From NCBI GenBank assembly GCA_902774915.1, contig CACYKH010000008.1, positions 1-64,000 of the forward strand: a stretch of 64,000 bases of DNA. Direction: 5' to 3'. Made by a program: the position numbers and the translations under genes. The notes beneath the pieces were generated by a model. That model was not told the DNA's origin. It saw only the letters and a list, made by a program, of their open reading frames with translations, and made no database searches. Source of the stretch: an uncultured Lachnospiraceae bacterium (lineage in GTDB: Bacteria > Bacillota > Clostridia > Lachnospirales > Lachnospiraceae). Shown here piece after piece: positions 17,208-25,539 of the stretch. Every line of letters begins with the position of its first letter. The stretch's first letter is position 1.

Positions 17208-18869
17208 ATGTCAGAACAGAATAATCAGAATAAGAATAAGGGACAGGGACAGCAGCAGGATCTTAATCAGCTCCTCAAGGTTCGTCGTGAGAAGCTGGCT
17301 AATCTCCAGGAAGCTGGAAAGGACCCATTTGTAATAACAAAGTTTGATCAGTCATACCATGCAGCTCAGGCACGAGCTGAGTATGAAGAGCTTGAGGCAA
17401 AGCTTCTTGTAGGAAAGGATATGCCAGACACAGAAGGCATGGAGCCAGAAGAAGCTAAGGCTGTTAAGACTGAAGCTTACAATGAGAGACGCGCTATCAT
17501 GGATGCTAATCCTATTAAGGTAAGTATTGCAGGACGTCTTATGTCTAAGCGTGTTATGGGTAAGGCTTCATTCTGTAACGTTCAGGATAAGAGTGGAAAT
17601 ATTCAGGTATTCGTTTCAAGAGATGAGCTTGGAACAGATGAATATGCTGATTTCAAGAAGCTTGATGTAGGTGATATTGTTGGTGTAACAGGTTATGTAT
17701 TCCGTACAATGATGGGAGAGATTTCAGTTCACGCTGATACAGTAACTCTTCTTACAAAGTCACTTCAGATTCTTCCTGAGAAGTTCCATGGACTTACAAA
17801 TACAGATATCAGATATCGTCAGAGATATGTTGACCTTGTAATGAATCCAGATGTTAAGGATACATTTATCAAGAGATCACAGATTATTTCATGCATTCGT
17901 AGATTCCTTGATGAGCAGGGCTTTATGGAGGTTGAAACTCCAATGCTCGTTCAGGGCTTTATGGAGGTTGAAACTCCAATGCTCGTTGCTAATCCAGGTG
18001 GAGCTGCAGCACGTCCATTCGAGACACATTTCAATGCACTTGATGAAGACCTGAAGCTTCGAATTTCACTTGAGCTTTATCTTAAGAGACTTATCGTTGG
18101 TGGTCTTGAAAGAGTTTATGAAATTGGCCGAGTTTTCCGTAACGAAGGTGTTGATACACGTCATAATCCAGAGTTCACACTTATGGAGCTCTATCAGGCA
18201 TATACAGATTATCACGGAATGATGGACCTTACAGAAAATATGTATCGTCATATTGCTCAGGAAGTTCTTGGAACAACAACAATTACTTATAACGGTGTAG
18301 AGATGGATCTTGGTAAGCCATTTGAGAGAATTACAATGGTTGACGCTGTTAAGAAGTATGCAAATGTAGATTGGAACGAAGTTCCTGATCTTGAAGCAGC
18401 ACGTGCACTTGCTAAGGAACATCATATTGAATTCGAAGATTTCCATAAGAAGGGTGATATTCTTAATCTTTTCTTTGAAACATATGTAGAGGAGCATCTG
18501 ATCCAGCCAACATTTGTTATGGATCATCCAATTGAGATTTCTCCACTTACAAAGAAGAAGCCAGAGAATCCAGAATATGTTGAAAGATTCGAGTTCTTCA
18601 TGAATGGATGGGAGATGGCAAATGCTTATTCCGAGCTGAACGATCCTATTGATCAGCGTGAGAGATTTGCTGCACAGGATGCACTTGCAGAGGCAGGTGA
18701 TGACGAGGCAGAGCATACAGATGAGGACTTCCTTAATGCGCTTGAAGTTGGTATGCCACCTACAGGCGGTATCGGATATGGTATAGATCGTCTTGTAATG
18801 ATCATGACTGATTCACCAGCCATCAGAGACGTTTTACTCTTCCCGACACTTAAGTCAGAGAAGAAATAA
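17208..18869 (+). CDS. lysS: Lysyl-tRNA synthetase, class II, with an internal 12-residue duplication
   Basis: 553 residues. Charges tRNA-Lys. OB-fold anticodon domain (KVSIAGRLMSKRVMGKASF, QVFVSRDELG) followed by the class II core: motif 1 (RRFLDEQGFMEVETPML), motif 2 (VYEIGRVFRNEGVDTRHNPEFT) and motif 3 (GGIGYGIDRLVM). In motif 1 the segment QGFMEVETPMLV occurs twice in tandem because 36 bases are duplicated (17916-17987). Without it the gene would encode 541 residues. Motif 1 forms the dimer interface, so a true duplication would be expected to disturb an essential enzyme; an assembly error or a second intact copy elsewhere are alternatives. Downstream of the stop codon begins the accessory island. 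Confidence 0.95.
   Translation: MSEQNNQNKNKGQGQQQDLNQLLKVRREKLANLQEAGKDPFVITKFDQSYHAAQARAEYEELEAKLLVGKDMPDTEGMEPEEAKAVKTEAYNERRAIMDANPIKVSIAGRLMSKRVMGKASFCNVQDKSGNIQVFVSRDELGTDEYADFKKLDVGDIVGVTGYVFRTMMGEISVHADTVTLLTKSLQILPEKFHGLTNTDIRYRQRYVDLVMNPDVKDTFIKRSQIISCIRRFLDEQGFMEVETPMLVQGFMEVETPMLVANPGGAAARPFETHFNALDEDLKLRISLELYLKRLIVGGLERVYEIGRVFRNEGVDTRHNPEFTLMELYQAYTDYHGMMDLTENMYRHIAQEVLGTTTITYNGVEMDLGKPFERITMVDAVKKYANVDWNEVPDLEAARALAKEHHIEFEDFHKKGDILNLFFETYVEEHLIQPTFVMDHPIEISPLTKKKPENPEYVERFEFFMNGWEMANAYSELNDPIDQRERFAAQDALAEAGDDEAEHTDEDFLNALEVGMPPTGGIGYGIDRLVMIMTDSPAIRDVLLFPTLKSEKK
17916..17987 (+). repeat. 36-bp perfect tandem duplication inside lysS
   Basis: Bases 17916-17951 are repeated exactly at 17952-17987. 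Each copy encodes QGFMEVETPMLV, so the frame is kept. It falls in class II synthetase motif 1. Confidence 0.97.
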
Positions 18870-18943
18870 ATTCAGTATGGGTATATACCCGATAATATGG
18901 TTTTGAAACACTTATAAAACCGAGATAGTGAACACTGATTACT

Positions 18944-18985
18944 AAGCACTTTCCGAAACAAATTGTTTTGGAAAGTGCTTTTCTT
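18944..18985 (+). terminator. Probable terminator downstream of lysS
   Basis: Long stem AAGCACTTTCCGAAACA (18944-18960) / TGTTTTGGAAAGTGCTT (18964-18980), nearly perfect, then TTCTT. The right arm sequence GGAAAGTGCTT recurs at the far edge of the island, at about 32592, so this hairpin could belong to the island and not to lysS. Confidence 0.7.
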
Positions 18986-19009
18986 ATGGTTTAATTTGGA
19001 GGTTTTATA

Positions 19010-19159
19010 ATGGGGAAGAATATAAAGTTTGATTATTATTACGGAAAGGAAGCGGATCAATTCAGCTTTTACAGAATACCGAAGCTGCTATTCACAGATG
19101 AACATTTTAAGGGCTTATCAAATGATGCAAAGCTCCTGTATATTATCAGCAGAAGTTGA
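19010..19159 (+). pseudogene. Truncated replication initiator (RepA N-terminal domain-like), mobile element relic
   Basis: 49 codons from ATG 19010 (GGAGG at 18998-19002) to TGA 19157-19159: it contains FDYYYGKEADQFSFYRIPK, then LLFTDEHFKGLSNDAKLLY. This strongly resembles the first about 45 residues of the RepA_N-type initiator proteins found on Firmicutes plasmids and integrative conjugative elements; the full proteins are several hundred residues. After LLYIISRS it stops and no continuation is seen in any frame before hsdM. It is best read as the left-hand relic of the element that brought in the island. Confidence 0.72.
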
Positions 19160-19198
19160 ATCATGATTTGTATGGGTGAATAGCATACAAATATTATG

Positions 19199-19235
19199 GA
19201 ACCAACTATATTATCAATTATAGTTGGTTCTTTTT
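19199..19235 (+). terminator. Rho-independent terminator before hsdM
   Basis: Perfect 12-bp stem GAACCAACTATA (19199-19210) / TATAGTTGGTTC (19219-19230), then TTTTT. It isolates the RM operon from lysS and the initiator relic. Confidence 0.93.
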
Positions 19236-19305
19236 CTTTATAGAATTAAATGCTTGTGATAAAATATATGTTGAACAATTATTTTTGAGAAATGGAGAGA
19301 TAACA

Positions 19306-21045
19306 TTGACGGATAAAGAGTTAAAACAATTAAAAGATAATCTGTGGCATTCAGCAGATGTGCTTCGTGCCGGAGCTCATCTTGCTGCAAATAAATATGG
19401 TCAACCGATACTGGGACTGATCTTCCTTCGTTATGCTGATATTTTATTTAAGCAACATAAGGATGAGATAGAGGCGGAGTATAGCAAGTATAAGGGCGGA
19501 CGTATGGAGAAATCCATCAAAGAGATCGCTATAGAGAAGTGTGGGTTTTTCCTACCGGAATGCGCTTATTACGACTATATTAATGACGCTCCGGATGATG
19601 CCAATAAAGCAACTATCGTTAAGAAGGCGATGGAAGCCATTGAAGATGAGAATCCGAAGATGTTTGGCGTTCTTCCGAAGGAAGTGTATGCACAACTGGT
19701 ACCGGAAGAAGAGCCTGAGCTGTTGTCTAACATTGTCAGGATATTCAAGGATATCCCTGAAAACTGCACAGTGGACATTTTTGGAGAAATCTATGAATAC
19801 TTCCTTGGAAACTTTGCATTGGCAGAGGGTAAGGATGGAGGGACATTCTACACGCCGGCAACAGTAGTGCGTTACATGGTGGAAGTCCTTAATCCGGAAC
19901 CAGGTGACAAAAAGTTTCTGGATCCTGCCTGCGGTTCGGGTGGCATGTTTGTTCAGGCCGCGCGTTATATGCACAATCATAATGCTAGTGAAGCGGAGCA
20001 GATGAAGTTCCGTTGCTATGGCGTGGAGAAAGAACCGGATACGGTGAAACTGGCGAAGATGAATCTGCTTTTGAATAATGTGCGTGGAGAGATTACGGAA
20101 GCAAATACATTTTATTCAGATCCTTATAATTCTATTGGTCAATTCGATTATGTTATGGCAAATCCTCCTTTTAACGTGGATGAAGTTAATTATGAAAGAG
20201 TATCAAAAGATGATAGGTTTACTGAATATGGGGTTCCGAGAAATAAGTCAAAATCATCAAAAAAGGAATCAGATAAAAAGGAAACTGTACCAAACGCAAA
20301 TTATTTATGGATTGGATTGTTTGCAGCTGCCTTAAATAATACAGGAAAGGCTGCTCTTGTAATGGCAAATCAGGCTTCCGACGCCTCTAGTTCTGAACTT
20401 GATATCCGTAAAAAACTGATTGAGGAGGGAATAATTTGTCAGATGGTAACACTACCTTCGAATATGTTTTCCTCAGTTACATTACCTGCAACTCTATGGT
20501 TTTTTGATAAAGCCAAAGCTAAGACAGAAAGGAAAAACGAGATACTATTTATTGATGCAAGAGGTATATACACAAAAGTTGATCGTGCTCATAGAAAGTT
20601 TAGTGAAGAGCAGATAAAGAATCTTGGTATAATAACAAAACTATATAACGGAAACACAGAAGCCTTTGAACAATTGCTTCAAGAATATAAAGAGAACTTG
20701 CAAAATGCTCCAGTTGAATCCGGAGACAGTGAGCCGATGACAAAAGAGTATTGGCAAGCCCAGATCGATTGGCTTACCGATAGGTTCCCAGAAGGAATAT
20801 ATAGAGATGTGATTGGTTTATGTAAAGTTGCAACATTGGACGAAGAAGATGGAATTAAAGATCAAGATTATTCTTTAAACCCTGGACGATATGTTGGAGT
20901 CGTTTTTGAAGATGATGATACATCCGCCGAAGAGTTTAAAGTAGAAATGAAAATGATCAGCGATCAATTTGTTAAATTGAACGAGGATGCCAAGGGGTTA
21001 GAGGCAGCAATTGCTGACAATCTTAAGAAGTTTTTTGAGGACTAA
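19306..21045 (+). CDS. hsdM: Type I restriction-modification methyltransferase subunit HsdM
   Basis: 579 residues. N6-adenine methyltransferase of a type I system. Helical N-terminal domain (DNLWHSADVLRAGAHLAANK, LGLIFLRYADILF), then the SAM-binding motif DPACGSGGMFVQAA and the catalytic NPPF in YVMANPPFNV. TTG 19306 (MTDKELKQLKDNLWHS) has GGAGAG at 19294-19299 with 6-base spacing, so it is preferred to the in-frame TTG 19285. Codon choice changes within the gene: the first about 800 bases are richer in G/C-ending codons, while the part from about 20100 on is visibly AT-rich, hinting at a recombination junction. hsdS follows after 3 bases. Confidence 0.95.
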   Translation: MTDKELKQLKDNLWHSADVLRAGAHLAANKYGQPILGLIFLRYADILFKQHKDEIEAEYSKYKGGRMEKSIKEIAIEKCGFFLPECAYYDYINDAPDDANKATIVKKAMEAIEDENPKMFGVLPKEVYAQLVPEEEPELLSNIVRIFKDIPENCTVDIFGEIYEYFLGNFALAEGKDGGTFYTPATVVRYMVEVLNPEPGDKKFLDPACGSGGMFVQAARYMHNHNASEAEQMKFRCYGVEKEPDTVKLAKMNLLLNNVRGEITEANTFYSDPYNSIGQFDYVMANPPFNVDEVNYERVSKDDRFTEYGVPRNKSKSSKKESDKKETVPNANYLWIGLFAAALNNTGKAALVMANQASDASSSELDIRKKLIEEGIICQMVTLPSNMFSSVTLPATLWFFDKAKAKTERKNEILFIDARGIYTKVDRAHRKFSEEQIKNLGIITKLYNGNTEAFEQLLQEYKENLQNAPVESGDSEPMTKEYWQAQIDWLTDRFPEGIYRDVIGLCKVATLDEEDGIKDQDYSLNPGRYVGVVFEDDDTSAEEFKVEMKMISDQFVKLNEDAKGLEAAIADNLKKFFED

Positions 21046-21048
21046 TCG

Positions 21049-22242
21049 ATGGATAGATTTGGAGAAAAAGTGGTATGCAATCCAACAACTAAGCTTACAA
21101 AAGAAAAGAAATGCGGTTTTATTAGTATGGAGATGATAAAACCAGGATATAAGCACGTAAGTGGCGAAGCCGAAGTTTTCAATGGCCAAAGCGGTGCCAA
21201 ATTTTCTGACGGAGATGTTTTAATGGCAAGGATTACCCCATGCCTTGAAAACGGCAAGATTTCGCGTGCTAAATTGCCTGATGATTGTAAAAGCGGATAT
21301 GGGTCGACAGAGTTTTTCGTCTTCAGAGGAATGAAGGGTGTCACTGATACGGACTACATATACTATTTGCTAAATACTGATTATATGAAGCATATGGCAG
21401 TAAATAGCATGACTGGTGCAAGCGGAAGGCAACGTGCAGATATTGGTTTTATTAAAAGAATCAAATGGCCATTTCCAAGTTACGATAAACAGATTGAGAT
21501 TTCTAAGGTGTTAAATGTATACGATGACTTGATTGAAAAGAATCTGGAGAGAATTGCTCTGTTAGAACATGCATCTGAAGAAATCTTCAGAGAGTGGTTT
21601 ATTCGTTTTAGATTTCCTGGTCATGAAAGAGAACACTTCCATGATGGGATTCCTACATCATGGTGTATACAGCGAATTGAGGATTTTGGAAGAATTGAAA
21701 CTGGAAAGACACCTTCAATGGAGATTGAACAATACTATGGCGATGAGATTATGTTTATTAAAACGCCAGATATGCATGGGAATACATTTGTATTAAATAC
21801 TGAAGAAATGCTTTCGCAGTTAGGTAGTGATTCGCAACCCAAGAAATTGTTACCAGCCCGTTCAATCATGGTTACTTGTATAGGAACAGGAGGGGTTGTA
21901 GCATTAAATGCTGATAGGGCTCACACTAATCAGCAGATTAATTCTATCGTTTTAAAAGACGATCGCTATTTGGAATGGCTGTTTTTTTCCTGTAAGCGTT
22001 TAAAGCCGACGATAGAGTTATTTGGTGCTACAGGAACAACTATGACAAATTTGAGCAAAGGTAAGTTCTCAAGGCTGAAGATAATAACTCCGAGTGAAGA
22101 TTTAATAATAAGATTTCATGAGGAAGTGAATGATATTCTTGGAAGAATCTTGATTCTTCAGAAAGAGAACCAAGAACTGATACGACAAAGAGATAGGTTG
22201 GCAAAACACTTAATATACAAAGATATTGTTTTTGAAGAATAG
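21049..22242 (+). CDS. hsdS: Type I restriction-modification specificity subunit HsdS
   Basis: 397 residues with two target-recognition domains. The first spans about residues 1-150 (CGFISMEMIKPGYKHVSGEA, GDVLMARITPCLENGKIS, GASGRQRADIGFIKRIKWP) and is followed by a conserved helical spacer (LNVYDDLIEKNLERIALLEH). The second starts at about 195 (GIPTSWCIQRIEDFGRIETG, FIKTPDMHGN, MVTCIGTGGVVALN, LSKGKFSRLKIITP) and ends with the second spacer (QKENQELIRQRDRLAKHL). The first domain begins with a shortened lead-in. The two domains set the bipartite DNA target, which cannot be deduced here. The whole gene is AT-rich, as expected for HsdS alleles exchanged horizontally. Confidence 0.93.
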   Translation: MDRFGEKVVCNPTTKLTKEKKCGFISMEMIKPGYKHVSGEAEVFNGQSGAKFSDGDVLMARITPCLENGKISRAKLPDDCKSGYGSTEFFVFRGMKGVTDTDYIYYLLNTDYMKHMAVNSMTGASGRQRADIGFIKRIKWPFPSYDKQIEISKVLNVYDDLIEKNLERIALLEHASEEIFREWFIRFRFPGHEREHFHDGIPTSWCIQRIEDFGRIETGKTPSMEIEQYYGDEIMFIKTPDMHGNTFVLNTEEMLSQLGSDSQPKKLLPARSIMVTCIGTGGVVALNADRAHTNQQINSIVLKDDRYLEWLFFSCKRLKPTIELFGATGTTMTNLSKGKFSRLKIITPSEDLIIRFHEEVNDILGRILILQKENQELIRQRDRLAKHLIYKDIVFEE

Positions 22243-22263
22243 TGGGAAGGTAGGTGCGTCAAT

Positions 22264-25200
22264 ATGCGTAATTTCATATCAGAAGATGATATTGAACAGG
22301 CCATCCTCTCAGAGTTAAAAGAGGAACCATACAAATATGACATAATCATCTGCGACGCTGATCCCAGCAAGAGAGATGATTTGAATGACGGAACCGGGCG
22401 GGCTTCAAAGAAGGAGTGCGTCCTCCCAGCTGTGCTTGAAAAGTCTCTGAAAAAAATTAATCCGAACATTGCTCTGGAGCATATTGACCGCATCGTTAAA
22501 ACACTTCGACAGGATTTCACTGGAACAGATATCGTTGCGACGAATTACAAGCTGTATCAGCAGATCCGGAACAATATCAAAATCACAGTTCGCAGGAATG
22601 GTAAGGAAGATTTTGATTTCATTAAGCTGGTAGACTTTGAACATCCGGAGAATAACACTTTTACGGCAGTGTCTCAGATGTGGATCCAGGGTAAGGTGTA
22701 TTATCGAAGGCCGGATGTCTTGATATTCATCAATGGTTTGCCGATGGTCTTTATTGAATTGAAGAACAGTATTGTTAAGGTGGAGGAAGCCTACAACAAG
22801 AACCTAAAGGATTATCTGAAGGATATTCCAAATCTGTTTGCTTTCAATCAGATCTGCGTGCTTTCAAATGGCCTCGAAACAAGGCTGGGGGCCTTTAATG
22901 CTACCTATGATTTCTTCTTTGAGTGGCTGAAGGTACATTCTGAGAAGGAAAAACTGAATCGTAAGCTAATCGGCTCCGCAGAGACTGTTGATGACAGTTC
23001 TGTCCGTTACTTTGTAGAGGGACTTCTGAATAAAGAGCGACTCATTGATTATATTGAGAACTTCATACTCTTTGAGAATCAGTCCATAAAGATCATTGCG
23101 AAGAACCATCAGTATCTTGGTGTAAATAATCTTATGGAATCTGTGAAGAACCGTAAAGAGCTTAATGGTAAGCTTGGTGTCTTCTGGCATACTCAGGGTT
23201 CCGGAAAATCATACTCGATGGTTATGTTTGCGCGTAAGGTGAAGAGGAAGATAACCGGTAACTTTACGTTTCTGATCATAACAGACCGTGATGATCTCGA
23301 TACTCAGATTCATAAGAACTTTGTTCGTACCGAGGTTATTGGTGTCAAGGAAGAATGCCAGCCTAAGAATGGGGCTCAGCTTCGTGAATTCCTTACGACT
23401 AATAAGGCTTTCATATTTACTCTGATACACAAGTTCCGTTATGACAAGGGGAAGAAGTACCCGGTTTTATCTACAAGGAATGACATAATCGTCTTGGTTG
23501 ACGAAGCCCATAGAACACAATACAAAGATCTTGCTGAGAATATGAGAACAGCTCTGCCAAATGCCAACTACATCGCATTTACAGGAACACCGCTGCTGGG
23601 CTCTAAAAGACTGACCAATCAGTGGTTTGGTGATTATGTATCCGAGTATAACTTCGCGCAATCTGTTGAAGATGGATCGACGGTACCGCTGTTTTATTCG
23701 CGTCGTGTACCGGAGGTCGGGCTTCAGAATGATTTCCTGGACGATGATGTTGTAGATATTATTGAAGATGAGAATCTTAATGAGGATGAGACCAGACTGT
23801 TGGAGAATTCCGCTTCTCGAATTCTTGAAGTCATCAAGCGTGATGACCGTCTGGATAAGATAGCTCAGGATATTGCCCATCATTTCCCAAGGAGAGGATT
23901 TCTGGGTAAGGGTATGGTTGTTTCTGTTGATAAATATACCGCAGTAAAGATGTACGACAAGGTTCAGCATTACTGGGGTATTGAGAAACAAAAGATTATG
24001 CAGGAACGTAATCAGGTTCAGACAAAAGAAAGACGTGATGAGCTGACAAAGATCCTGAACTATATGAACACAGTTGAAATGGCGGTTATCATTTCTGAAG
24101 AAGCTGATGAGAATGATAAGTTCAGCAAGCAGGGCCTGGATATCACAAAGCATCGCCAAAAGATGAATGAAATCACTCCGGAAGGATATGATATCGAGGA
24201 TCGATTCAAGGATCCAAATGATCCATTGCAATTGGTATTTGTTTGTGCAATGTGGCTCACGGGTTTCGATGTAAAGAGTCTGTCTACTCTGTATCTGGAT
24301 AAGCCAATGAAGGGGCATACCTTGATGCAGGCAATAGCGCGTGCAAACCGTGTGTTTCCGGGAAAATCCTGCGGTATCATTGTGGACTATGTGAATGTCT
24401 TCAAATACATGCAGAAGGCTCTTACAGAATACGCAACTGGTGATGATGAAAAAGAATTTCCTGCTAAAAATATAGATAGGTTAATAGGATATATAAATGA
24501 AACTATAGAAGAAGCAGATTCATTTTTGCTTTCTATGGGCATAGATATTGGAAAAATAGTAGATAACACATCTACATTTGACCGTTTAGAAGAATTGAGA
24601 GATTCATACAATATAATAATTGCAAATGACGAAAGCAAAGAAAAATTTAAAGTTATACTAAATACTTTGATAAATCTTTATGATGCTTCAAAGCCAGAAA
24701 TATTTGAAAAGCATTGGACTAATGACAAGTTTTCTCCTTTGGTTTATTTGTACGGTCTTTTTCATAATACTATAGATGATTATAAAATTGCCAGAGCTAG
24801 ACTTAGAATGTCACAGGTGTTGGATGGTAGTGTCACAACTGACGAGTCATTTTCAGATGAATTTCATGAAGATAGTCAATATGTGATTCATGGAACGAAA
24901 GTGATCGATCTTTCAAAAGTCGATGTAGACGAACTGCGAAAGGAGATAAAAAAGGCAGAATACAAAGCTATCGAAATAGATAGTCTGAAAGAGTACTTAG
25001 AAGCAGCACTTGAGCGAATGATTAATAAAAATATAACACGAATTCAATTTTCGCAGAGATACAAAAGCATTATTGATAGATATAACGCTGGAGGCTCCGA
25101 AAATGAAGATTATTATGAACAGCTAGTTGCTCTTATTGAAGCTTTGAAAAAAGAAAATGAAAGAGCTGATACAGAAGGGCTAACAGAAGAAGAGCTTGAA

Positions 25201-25500
25201 ATATATGATTTGCTAACCGCTGGTAAAAAACTTTCACAAGCAGATGAACAGAGGGTTAAGCTATCAGCGAAGAATCTGTTTAAAAAGCTTAGTGAAAATC
25301 GAAAGAATCTACTTGTGGTTGATTGGTACAAGGATGATCAACCAAAAGCAAAAGTGAAGTCTGCAATAGAGGAGTCTTTAAACGAAGATCTTCCGGAGAG
25401 CTATGATAAAGAATCATTCCAGTCTAAAATCGATCTTTTGATGAATCATTTTGTGGATATGGCTGTTCAAGGATATGGCTGGATAGGTGCAGTGGCATGA
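22264..25500 (+). CDS. hsdR: Type I restriction endonuclease/translocase subunit HsdR
   Basis: 1078 residues. N-terminal PD-(D/E)XK nuclease (RPDVLIFINGLPMVFIELKN, with D...ELK), then the SF2 translocase: Walker A WHTQGSGKSYSMV, LIITDRDDLDTQIHKNF, the DEAH box LVDEAHRTQY, AFTGTPLLGSKR and MQAIARANRVFPGK. The C-terminal about 350 residues are helical and link to HsdM/HsdS. Base and codon use shift sharply at about 24440 from mixed to AT-rich, at the junction of the motor with the C-terminal domain. Together with the shift inside hsdM this suggests a mosaic operon in which the parts that contact HsdS were swapped along with it (inference). Confidence 0.96.
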   Translation: MRNFISEDDIEQAILSELKEEPYKYDIIICDADPSKRDDLNDGTGRASKKECVLPAVLEKSLKKINPNIALEHIDRIVKTLRQDFTGTDIVATNYKLYQQIRNNIKITVRRNGKEDFDFIKLVDFEHPENNTFTAVSQMWIQGKVYYRRPDVLIFINGLPMVFIELKNSIVKVEEAYNKNLKDYLKDIPNLFAFNQICVLSNGLETRLGAFNATYDFFFEWLKVHSEKEKLNRKLIGSAETVDDSSVRYFVEGLLNKERLIDYIENFILFENQSIKIIAKNHQYLGVNNLMESVKNRKELNGKLGVFWHTQGSGKSYSMVMFARKVKRKITGNFTFLIITDRDDLDTQIHKNFVRTEVIGVKEECQPKNGAQLREFLTTNKAFIFTLIHKFRYDKGKKYPVLSTRNDIIVLVDEAHRTQYKDLAENMRTALPNANYIAFTGTPLLGSKRLTNQWFGDYVSEYNFAQSVEDGSTVPLFYSRRVPEVGLQNDFLDDDVVDIIEDENLNEDETRLLENSASRILEVIKRDDRLDKIAQDIAHHFPRRGFLGKGMVVSVDKYTAVKMYDKVQHYWGIEKQKIMQERNQVQTKERRDELTKILNYMNTVEMAVIISEEADENDKFSKQGLDITKHRQKMNEITPEGYDIEDRFKDPNDPLQLVFVCAMWLTGFDVKSLSTLYLDKPMKGHTLMQAIARANRVFPGKSCGIIVDYVNVFKYMQKALTEYATGDDEKEFPAKNIDRLIGYINETIEEADSFLLSMGIDIGKIVDNTSTFDRLEELRDSYNIIIANDESKEKFKVILNTLINLYDASKPEIFEKHWTNDKFSPLVYLYGLFHNTIDDYKIARARLRMSQVLDGSVTTDESFSDEFHEDSQYVIHGTKVIDLSKVDVDELRKEIKKAEYKAIEIDSLKEYLEAALERMINKNITRIQFSQRYKSIIDRYNAGGSENEDYYEQLVALIEALKKENERADTEGLTEEELEIYDLLTAGKKLSQADEQRVKLSAKNLFKKLSENRKNLLVVDWYKDDQPKAKVKSAIEESLNEDLPESYDKESFQSKIDLLMNHFVDMAVQGYGWIGAVA

Positions 25501-25539
25501 GTTTGGTTATCTAGTGATAGGAAAGGTGATTTCTGAATT

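Noticed and set aside
23467-24318. Long open frame on the minus strand inside hsdR (283 codons)
   Set aside because: Opposite the DEAH and GTP-like loops of HsdR, no ribosome site, no recognisable domain.
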